A stretch of 64,000 nucleotides of DNA from contig CH003228.1 of the NCBI GenBank assembly GCA_000149265.1, positions 258,826-322,825 on the forward strand. Direction: 5' to 3'. A model generated the notes under the pieces. It saw nothing but the letters and a program-made list of their open reading frames with translations. It had not been told where the DNA came from and ran no database searches. The position numbers and the translations under genes were made by a program. The first letter of the stretch is position 1. Every line of letters starts with the position of its first letter. This document shows positions 50,396-60,800 of this stretch, piece after piece. Source of the stretch: Ciona savignyi. Its lineage: Eukaryota > Chordata > Ascidiacea > Phlebobranchia > Cionidae.

Positions 50396-51478
50396 GCTAA
50401 CTAACACTTTCGTACTTTCGTTATTATAATAATTTATGTTATATAAAATATAAAAATATAATGTTACATTGTAACCGCTTAAACAGATTTCTCCCATATC
50501 TGAACTTGTTGGGTCATCTGTAAGTCATGAAAATGAAAAGAAGGCAAATCTTGAACGAGCTATCTTGCAATATCTCGAGAAGTACAATCCTTCAAGTTGT
50601 ACTAAGCTGGTCTGCCACAACGGAGCAATGCAAGTTGTAAATCAAGCCAAGCATTGTTCTTTTGTGTTTGCGCTAAAGGCTGGCATGGAAGCAAATGTGA
50701 TCAAAGCATATAAATAAAATTATATTAGAAATGTAGTGACAGGCCTATTAAACCCGTAGATCAGTAATTTCGTATTCCATCACGTTATATCTATGCTGGT
50801 TGTACAAAATTAAATAGTTACTAACGCTTAATAATTCGTGTACATTGTAGATGTCATTAGAAAATCGTTATTTCATCAAATATGAATGTATTATTAGTCA
50901 AATTAAATTAGAACCAAAAAGGATTTTCTTTTTACTATTCAAGTCTATTTTAGAGCAGTTCTAAATTCTCGGTTTGAAATGATTAATTCTAGACGGAAAA
51001 TTTGATTCGCAACATTTATCTTGACAATGTTCCTCAATTAGCTATCTTTAAGTGAACAAGTAGAACCGCAACCTTATTTGGCAGTATTTACTAGGATATA
51101 TATCCAACCCAAAGCGTACGGTCTTGTGGCCGAATGTTTAGCGCGATCGATAGCCTACATAAACCGCATTGTACAATGACGGCCCAAATGACAAGCCTTA
51201 ATGAATTCGAAACTTGGCTTGGTAAAAAATATATCCAACCATGTTTATTAGTTTAGTTTATTTTTCCCCAATAATAAAAATGGCAAACGGATCAATTCAC
51301 GGCACATGAACAGGAAAATACGGTAAAACGAACAGTAGATAAAACACGTCATTTAAGAAAAGATATAATTACATAAATAAAGCAAACGCGACCGCCAAAC
51401 CTAAGCGAAAGAACAATAATTTGCAAACAAAATTTAATTAAGACCAAACAATACAGAGCCCTAAAGAATAGTGTGTGG

Positions 51479-51847
51479 CAGCGTTTCTCAAACTATGAGT
51501 CGCGACCCACCGGTGGGTCGCGAAAGGAATCTTGGTGGGTCGTGAAAAGTTATAGAAAGCTCTGATTAACTATACTGGCTGTTTCCTATACAAAAATCAA
51601 TGGGAAATTATCATATCACGCAATCTTGTGTGACATCACACAAAGTATAAGCAAATGTTTCGTTTATTTCGCCGTGTCCGCGTGAGCGTAAAATATTTGC
51701 CTGGGATACATAATTCCAGAGGTGTGTTCCATTGCAACGATAGCGTAACCTAGAAACCAACAACAACTATATATAAAGTTAAGTGGGTCGCCATAAATTG
51801 TGGTAATTAATAGTGGGTCCCAACTCTAAAAAATTTGAGAACCACTG
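51479..51847. mobile_element. hAT-type MITE (369 bp) with perfect target duplication
   Basis: Termini CAGCGTTTCTCAAACT and TTTGAGAACCACTG are inverted. GTGTGTGG occurs immediately before (51471-51478) and after (51848-51855), a perfect 8-base duplication. Subterminal GTGGGTCG blocks are also inverted. No open reading frame for a transposase. Confidence 0.9.
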
Positions 51848-52704
51848 GTGTGTGGTAAAGCGCGACCAGTACTGTGGGGTGCCGGCTTTAGGAAAAGGTG
51901 TGGCCATAAAGCGTGGACCACAGTGGAAAAAAAAAACTAAAATAAAATTCTACTAATGTCAGTTGACACTACATGTATTAGTTTCAAGCACATTTACCGG
52001 GGCAAATTTACATTAAATATTCCATTTAGAACACACAAATTGCATAACATTAATGCATTTGATTTAACACTTTTTGGGAGTGTAAAAAAAGCATTAGTGC
52101 ATCATAAATAAAAAAAATAAAGAACAAAAAAATGTTAAAATAAAAAATTAATAAATAAAAAAATAGCGAGGCAAAAATGGATGGCTAGCAAATGTACAAT
52201 ACTATTGATGTTGCAGCAAGGATCCGATTATATTCGTGTAGATTGGTTGTGACGTAATAGTTTAAATCTGACTGCCGTCTTCATATAGAGATCACACTGC
52301 CAACTCTCGAAAAGTAAAGTAAAGGAGAAAGTCGCGCAGGAAAAGGCGGACGACCTTGTTGGTGTTCGGATCTCTGGAACAATATTGTCTTGGTAGTATA
52401 GTTGTAAAATTGGTTCAAGACAGCAAAGAAATAGAAGAATAGATAGAAATAAAAAAAACAGGTTAGAAGACAGGGTGGGGTGCAATCACATGGTAAAAAT
52501 ATTATTATAACCAAAAACATAACTAAAAAGACTCAAAGTTATTAGCTTCAAAATCAGAGCTCTGTTAGGGACGGCAAAAAACTATACTCCACGGAAAAAA
52601 ATCAAGTATGCCATCGGCTTACCAATAAACCGAGACACTGGAATAAACACCAACATTAATAAAACTTGTGTTTGTGTAAATAAATCAATATTGTTAAGAT
52701 CCAG

Positions 52705-52910
52705 CATATAACCAATTAAGACGCGGCAGGATGTGACGATCGTGGTACCCTATGTAATTGTTTTAAACGAGTGTTTTGCCGAGTAACAATGGTGGTGAAT
52801 CCCCAATTTTTACGCTATGAACCGGTGTTCTAGTTTGGCTATAAACTTTTGTAAGAGTGGAGCAGTGCTTTGTGAAATAAAGGTGGTGATTGTGCATGTA
52901 CTAGTTTAGG
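52705..52910. repeat. Dispersed repeat family X, copy 1
   Basis: Shares ATAACCAATTAAGAC, CGGCAGGATGTGACGA, GAGTAACAATGGTGGTGA, GTGGAGCAGTGCTTTGT and GATTGTGCAT blocks, in the same order, with 63739-63974. Confidence 0.8.
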
Positions 52911-53557
52911 CTGCAGATCCAAGCTTCATTGTTTGATTATAAAAAAATCTAAGACTTCCTTTTTTAGGATGTTGAGTGACAGCCGTTTTTGTGAGGTCAG
53001 TTTACATTGGAGAGATAGGGAAAATAATTAGTTAAACGCCTCTTTAACATGCACAATAATTTAGGATTGTGATTATACGTGGTGATCAGGATTTAACAAG
53101 AACAAAACCTGGAAACTATTCGTGCATATAATTTCATCAGTGATATCAATATGTGAAAATAAGTAAATCAAGATTACATGCTAGTGTAAATATATGTAAA
53201 AGGATAGATAGAGTAAAATAATTAATTGGAATTCATTTAGGGTAAGGAGTGATGGAATTTTAAACTTAAAGAGAATACTTAGATCATAATTTATTTGGTG
53301 TTAAAATAAATCTTATTTGGGGTAAATATTTAGGAAACTAGGGAAGCAGATGATAGTCTTCCAAGCAATGTTTTGTTAGACAGCTTTAGTGAACTTTTTA
53401 AGCGATTCAATCTCACGAGTTTCATAGGGGAGGTAATTGTTGCCAAAACTTAGGGCCTATATATTTTAAGGACCGATGAGAAGGGGACTTGTTACAATAA
53501 TGACGTGCAAATAAGTTGCCGTTGCTGTCATTTGCACACATGCAATATTACCCTAGT

Positions 53558-53855
53558 CCGGCCCGTTGGTCTAACGGTTAAGTGCGTCGCCTTTCAATCG
53601 AAAGGTTGAAGGTGCGAAACTGGTCGCTAGCTAGTCGGTTGTGTCCTTGGGCAAGGTACTTTACGGACATTGCCTGAACCCAGCAGATTAATGGGTTCTA
53701 CCAAATTGAAGGAACATGTCTATCATATACAACACACTGCAATAGCTCCGGTAACCCGACGATGGGCGCGAGGTGATCTGACGATTGCCCGTGTGTTACC
53801 CCCCTTGGTTTTCCCATCCACGAGGATAAAGATAAATATTCCTATCCTATCCTAC
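53558..53855 (+). mobile_element. SINE-like element, best-preserved copy
   Basis: The head GGTCTAACGGTTAAGTGCG resembles a tRNA A-box region, and GAAAGGTTGAAGGTGCGAAAC resembles the B-box region. A conserved body of about 200 bases follows, and the 3' end is an AAATATTCCTATCCTATCC tail rather than poly(A). It is used here as the family reference. Confidence 0.8.
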
Positions 53856-54242
53856 CTATGTCATACAATTTGATAATGTGGAATAATTTCAAAAATCAAC
53901 GCGCTCAAATATGATGTGAGTGTCATATTTTGTAACTCGTTTTACAAAAATGCACGAAACGTCTTTACTGGTTAATTTTGTCTATATGGTTATTTTGAAA
54001 AAAATCTATTTCTGAGTATTAACTACGGTTCAACTTTCATCTTAGAGCCATTTCTTTCTCGATTTAGTGCAGAGTACCTTGTGTCCAAAGTCGGACTACT
54101 GGAGCTTTTGCCTTAGGTAATTAACAATGTAGACATAACTACATATTTACCCATTATTTCAATGGTTTAGGCCTTATGGGGTGGGGGAGCAAACTTGGAA
54201 AAGTGTGTTTTTCTAATTTATTTTATATACCATTACGTATAC

Positions 54243-54246
<4 letters not shown>

Positions 54247-54276
<30 letters not shown>
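54247..54276. repeat. AT dinucleotide microsatellite
   Basis: About 15 AT/TA units in a row. Confidence 0.95.
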
Positions 54277-54279
<3 letters not shown>

Positions 54280-54506
54280 TATCGGCCAAAAATGCCAAAA
54301 GCGATCTATTTACAGGATAGACTTAGTATGTTTATGTTTACCCCCTTTCTCCTCCAGGTTTAAGCTAAGTCGGCTAAGTGTATTGTTAATGGGCTCAACC
54401 GGTTAAGCAAGTGGCAAGCTTCGATGTTGGGATTTCTTAAAAAATATAAAATGCTGCGTTTGAGAAACATGAAAATGTTGATATTTCCTAACATACTGCC
54501 TTGTCT

Positions 54507-54578
54507 TCATGATCGTTCCACGTGAATGGAAAACCACACAAGGCAGTATCACATTGGCAACCGTCAGCTTGTCTTGAG
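54507..54578 (-). mobile_element. SINE-like fragment
   Basis: CGTGAATGGAAAACCACA and CATTGGCAACCGTCAG follow the family 3' body in reverse orientation. Short and diverged. Confidence 0.35.
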
Positions 54579-54880
54579 AATACGTACAAAAGATAACACC
54601 GTTTAAAAGTATACTCGTGTATAACATTTTATTGATACGCCAACGATCTGTGAAAACCTGATCATAAGACTAGCCTATTGTTTGTAAAAAGTATTTCAAT
54701 CGTTTTCGGCAACATTTATTATATATTTTCTAACAATTGACAAACACAAGGTACACAAATTATTAAGCGGTCGTAAATTTTGATTTCTGTGCAACCAGCA
54801 TGCATATCACGTGATGGTATACGAAATTACTGATCTACGGGTTAAATAGGTTTGTCATTACATTTCTAATATATTTTTAT

Positions 54881-57800
54881 TTATTTGCTCTGATCACATT
54901 TGCTTCCATGCCAGCCTTTAGTGCAAACGCAAAGACAATGCTTGGCTTGATTTACAACTTGCATTGCTCCGTTGTGGCAGACCAGCTCAGTACAACTTGA
55001 AGGATTGTACTTCTCGAGATATACCAAGATAGCTCGCTCAAGATTTGCCTTCTTTTCATTTCCATGACTTACAGATGACTCAACAAGTTCGGATATGGGA
55101 GAAATCTGTTTAAGCGGTTATAATTTAACATAAATTATTTACAAAAGTCTAGTTAGTTAGCTTGGAGTGCGTCGCATTTCAGTCCGCCCCTTGGTTTTCC
55201 CATTAAAAATTGTTCGCCAGCTAGTCGGTGGTATCTTTCAGCAACACTCTTTACGGAAATTGCCTGAATTCTATCAAATTGAAGGAATGTCTCAATCACG
55301 CATAATGCACTGTAATAGCTCAGGTAACTCGTCGGTGGGTGCGAGGTAATCTGAGAATTGCCCGTGTGTTAACGGAGATAATCATGAATATCCTATTCTA
55401 ACCTTTTGACCCAGTTACGGACATTATGGTTAATAATTAGTATATCCTAATTAACATATAACCTAGTAATAGTATATCCTAATTAACACGAATAGTATAT
55501 CCTAATTAACCTATAACCTAGTTGAGGACATTATGTTTAATAATTAAAAAAAACATACCAAATCATTTAATTTAACAAACCTTATAGTTTAAAATGGCAG
55601 GGTTAGATACAATACTGTTTGTCCATTTTGTAAACTGTTCTTTCCCGCTATTGATGGTAAGAGAAGCGGTAATAGCTGGATCACCTCCAGATACAAATGA
55701 GAATGATCTCTTTGCAGCATTGGTGAATAGCGTACGACCTGCAAACAAGAAGGTTGCCATGTTAACACTTCAAGTACAGAGGTAAGATCAACGTTATGCA
55801 GTTTTCTTACTCTTCCCCATATTTGAACATCGAGCATCCACGATCGACACGTCAACTCCCAACAGTTCAAATCGAGCCTCATTTTCTAAGCATTTTCTTT
55901 GTTCAAGATCAGATAAACCTGATAAATAAGAAATATATTATTAGTTATATTAAGAATCCACATTGATAACAGAGATTGATATAATGCTTATTGTATTGAA
56001 TTGATAATCTTACCTGATGCTTTAAGATCAGATTTCTTGTATGCGTAGATAAACTCATATTTTCCACCAACACTGCCCCTTGTGAAAAAATGTGTTCCAT
56101 AGTATTGCAAAATAGCAATGTACTGTTTTTCTACATATTCTGTTGGCAGATGTCGCAAATTCGCAATGAAATTAGAATTCAATATCAGTCCATCATTTCG
56201 CAGTCTAATAATACAAATAAAATAAATTAGTAGTGGCACTGTCTGCCTTTTTAGTATTTATGGAACAAAACTTAAAAATACCTGAATTTCCCAAGAAGTT
56301 TGACAGCTCTAACAGAAAAGTATTTGTACTCCGTATCATAGCTTCTATGTATTAGCTTTTCATACTGGGAATTATTTCCCGCAGCTGCATAGGGCACTGC
56401 CTCGTGAATTTCTGACACTGAAGAAAGTTATTAGAGTATTAGACGTGGGCCTATGTCGATATCGCCAATGTCAATGCTTACATTGTACAGAAGTTCCAAC
56501 ATATACATGTTTCCCCTGAACCTTCTTCTGGAGTTTACCCAGAATAGCTGCAAGACTTTCTTCGGATTTAACTTCAAACGAAGTTATTTCTTCTTTCTAT
56601 GAACAAATCGCTGTGAATTATACCTTATTCCCAAATACAAAATACAGAAACTATAATAAAATTCCTTACCTCTGGAGTATAGGATGCTAAGTTGTAAGGT
56701 ACTTCAAGATTTACATCCATATATTTGTCATAAACTTTCGTACATTGTCCATTGTTCTTGCTGTTGTCCAAAACTGATACCGTCTTAAGAAGAGTTGTAA
56801 CATCAAAGCTGTAATTTTTGTAATATAAATATTAAAAAAGTAATATTTAATGCGAAAATCCGTTGTTTGCGTCATGTTTACTTACGCTCTTCCCATCTCT
56901 TCCACATTTGGCAGTTTCTCTTCATCACAATCTGCCTCACATAACGGATTTTCACAAGATTTGGATTCTAGTAATTCTGGGCATGTGTCACCACAGTTTG
57001 CACTTTCCTGTGTGATGCTTCGTGTTCGTATGTGGCTTCCTTCTCCACAAGTTGTGCTGCATTGCCCCCATGAGCTCCAAACAGTTACCTGCGTAACATT
57101 AAAAAGTTATTATTTATGTAAATTGGCTTATTTTATATATATTTTTTAGATATAATGAATGCTGTCTGATTATTTTCATTTGCTTCTTATCTGTCATTGT
57201 TGAGATTCCCCCATTATAGTAATTTAATACTTGGGACGTCATGTTTGAAAGACACTCATCGAAGCAACGTTTGTTATATAACCACGGAAGTATAAGGCTG
57301 GTCATAATATTCTATTACTGCGCTACGCGGCTATTAGTGCAAAATTTAACCATAGTATCATTTTTACTCCAAAGATTGTATTACACATATCTTGTCATTT
57401 TGCCCAAAAATTACAAATAACCCATAAATAACTGAAGGAAATCGACTAACGTTAGTGTACTGGTTATGGGAATGACGTCAGGACAGAATAAATTTATTGG
57501 AGCAATGGTAATAAAAAGTAATGAGTTATGTACACAAGATGAGGTACGCACTATCTTTTCTCAACATAAGGTTTGACTTAAAATGAAAATGAAAACCACC
57601 AAGATAGCAACAATACTAACATCACTTGTTTTTTGGGAAAACGAAATACAAACGTACCATGACCAAATGGAAGATATGACATAGGGAATTGCCCTGGTTG
57701 TGGGCATAAAAAAATAATTAGTGAAGTGACGACAATAAACAAATTAGATATTTAACGTTTTAAGAAACAGTCATAAATATAATGAGTGGAATTCGTTACC

Positions 57801-60800
57801 TCACAGTCTTGCTGTGGCAATGAACATTCTTTCTCATCCACCAAATCAGGACAATTTTCCCCACCATGTTCTGGGTGAATTTTTACCTCCCTGGTTCTGG
57901 TTGTTGACCCGGTTCCACAAGTGACACTGCATTCACCCCATTGACTCCACGACGACACCTTTTTAAAGATGTTGCCAACATAACAATAAAATTCCACACA
58001 ACAATTCAAATACCTGGCAATGAACTGCACATTGAATTCCTGTACATCCTTTTCTATCCTGCAAAGGTGGACAAGCAGATCCACAATTAGTAGGATTGAC
58101 TGTCACCGTTCTTGTTCTAGTTTGTTCACCTTGTCCACAAGATTCACTACAAGTTCCCCAATTGCTCCAAGATGATACCTTTAAAATAAGAATGTTTAAA
58201 TTTATGTGTATATATTATCCATCTTACTACTTACAATACAATTAATCTGTGGTACTTGACAAGCGCCATGCTCTGTTGTAGCTGGACAACCTTTTCCACC
58301 ATGAGCTGGATGAGTTGTCATATTTCTTGTTCGAGAATAAGTTCCATTTCCACACGAAACGCTGCAACCACTCCATGTAGTCCAAGAACTTACCTATTAC
58401 ATTAAAATATTACAGAAATAGGTTTATTAATTAGGATTGAAATAATAACATATGTTAACATACATGGTCTTGATGTGTATGTTTTTGTGCGTGTTTAACT
58501 GAAGGAGGATAACAACACAGGAACAAATAGTATAGAACAAAATATTGTCAACCACTTGTGAGTCACCACTAGTTTTAAAATCCATTTTAAATGTATGTTA
58601 TATGTGTGTCTGCATGTAGAAACGAACGGGTTCCCTGGTTACCTCATCCCTCTTAATATTGTAGCGACCTCAAGTGTTTACATAAGATTTATGATCGCCG
58701 CAGCCGGCATTTGCGCTGACATTGCGTCATCACTGAACTAGTATTATTAGGTTTACGAATATTACCGCAGCTGGTGAATACTTTGGCTATATTATAAGTT
58801 TAATTCACTTTGGCTCAGGAGGGGAGCTCCTAACGCATTAAGAAACATCTTGTATGTGACGATTACTGAGAGTTTATCTGGAATTTATGTAGTTGAAACA
58901 TCTAACGATTTAACTCGTAACTGGTAATAACCTAATCGCCTCAATTGCTCAATACAATTGATGTTATAAAACTACTAAAGCTTTGATCGACGAACCAAAG
59001 AAGACAGTAGTAAGTCGAGGACGTTTACGCAGAAAACCTCAATTAATTAGCGCACCTCCGAAAGTCGAGATAGCGCGAGGGGAATCGCAGATCGTATCAG
59101 TTGTAACCGGTTATCTGGGTCCTACAAGGAACAATCTGACACAAAAGGCAAGCGACCTGCAACGGCTCCGTACAATATCTTTACTAAAGAAAGTGTATCT
59201 GCACGCAGAAAGTAATGGTTTCTCTGACTTTACGTTGGTATTCAAAAATGATTAAAAAAATGCTAACATCTTTAAAAGAATGAGGTCGATTGATGCATAT
59301 TTCGTTTACTTATTTAAAGTAAAAAAGACGAAATACGTATTTAATATATATTTGGATTTTTTCATCAGAATACCTAATGCTTATGAATTACCTGGCAGTC
59401 AACAGGGCACTGTAACCCCGTACATCCTTTACTGTCATGTAATGGTGGACATGCAGATCCGCAATTTGCTGGACTGATTGTGACCTTTCTTGATCTACTC
59501 TGTGCTCCAGGTCCGCAAGATTCACTACAAGTTCCCCAACTGCTCCAAGAAGATACCTGGACAACAACTTCTTTAGCGTCATCGGTCAAGTTATAATAAT
59601 AGCCATTAATCTTACTTTTTTAATTAATATGTTATATATTATCTATTGGCTATCACTACTTACCGCACAATGTATCTGTGGTACTTGACAAGCGTCATGC
59701 TCTGTTAATGCTGGGCAACTATCCCCACCATGGACTGGATGTATTGTGATACTTCTTGTCCGAGAATGAGAGCCCGCTCCACACGACACACTGCAATCAC
59801 TCCACGTAGTCCAAGCACTAACCTAATATATTAAAACTGCAATATATTGGTGGGCGGAAAGCTTTTTAATATCACTGTTGTTGTTTTACTTTGTAAATCG
59901 TTTTTGTTTGAAACGATGTATTGTATTTGTTTACTTTGCAGTTATGTGTGTGTTCACATTGATTTGAAACTACATTGCAAATTATACCGTTGCTACAACA
60001 CACAAATATGGTTGGCTATCGATGTCATAATTAAGTAAAATCAGCCCACTGCTAATTTAAGCGCGCGCACTTAACTAAGCAGCACGCTGATAACCTTTCA
60101 CCTGGCCAAATTAGTGTCATAATTCATCTCTTTACGTCACCGGGCGGTAAATAAGGTAGCGTATATAGATAGACTGTTAAGTCGAATTATGACACTCTTG
60201 GCCGGGTGAAAGGTTAACAGCGCGCTAGTAAATTGAGTGCGCGCATCTAAATTAACAGCGCGCTAATTTTACTTAATTGTGACACTGATGGCCAACAACG
60301 GTCGATCAGCAAGTTAAGTGTACGCTGGTAATTATTAAACGCTCTCAATTTGTGAACGCGTTGACAATTTTGCCGCAAGATGGCGTAAATAGTCAAATTA
60401 TGACACCCTAGTCCAGGTGAAAGGTTACCAGCGCGCTGCTAAATTGAGTGCGCGCACTTAAATTAGCAACGCGCTGATTATACTGAATTATGACATCGAT
60501 GGCCAACCATACACAAGTGTTTAAGAATCAATCGTCTGTGAACCGCCGCGAATTGATTAATTTCCCGCAGTAACTATTGTCCGGCCTTGATAGATTTGTA
60601 TAAGTAGTTCTAGTTTTACCACGCAAGTCAACACACTTAGTTATATAGTATATTAGGTGTATCGATTTCATGACAACAGGAAGGAACTGATAAATATAGC
60701 GTTAGGGAAAACGTGGTATAATTATGTATTGTATATAGAGTGGCAAATTTAGAGTAAATCCTGCCGCGGTTCTTTTCGTTATACTTGAGAATGTTACGAC

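Larger units (their letters stand above)
44302..50717 (+). pseudogene. Gene D: C6-like gene (TSR + MACPF + EGF) with two frame breaks
   Basis: Exons: 44302-44415, 46016-46176, 46530-46694, 47413-47571, 47627-47791, 47847-48005, 48590-48792, 48870-49008, 49073-49187, 49252-49387, 49475-49665, 49768-49875, 49948-50105, 50487-50717. Exon 1 encodes a signal peptide, a basic RRRSRRR stretch and a final SCA. The TSR and MACPF exons match genes B and E, with YGTHYYTKGSVGG intact. Exon 2 is 161 rather than 159 bases: two extra bases just after the first CSV codons shift the frame. The last exon carries two extra bases after KHC, so the last EGF cysteines are lost and the frame ends at a new stop. Skipping exon 2 would keep frame (680 aa). 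It may be a recent pseudogene, a gene with an altered tail, or contain sequencing errors. Confidence 0.75.
50718..54880. other. Spacer between convergent genes D and E
   Basis: This is the centre of the D/E inverted repeat. Homology between the arms continues about 150 bases past each stop codon. The spacer carries a hAT MITE, a dispersed repeat, a full SINE-like element, an AT microsatellite and a SINE fragment. No gene is supported. Confidence 0.65.

Noticed and set aside
51125-51235. Possible further SINE head (GTGGCCGAATGTTTAGCGCG)
   Set aside because: Resemblance is limited to a few words and the body does not follow.
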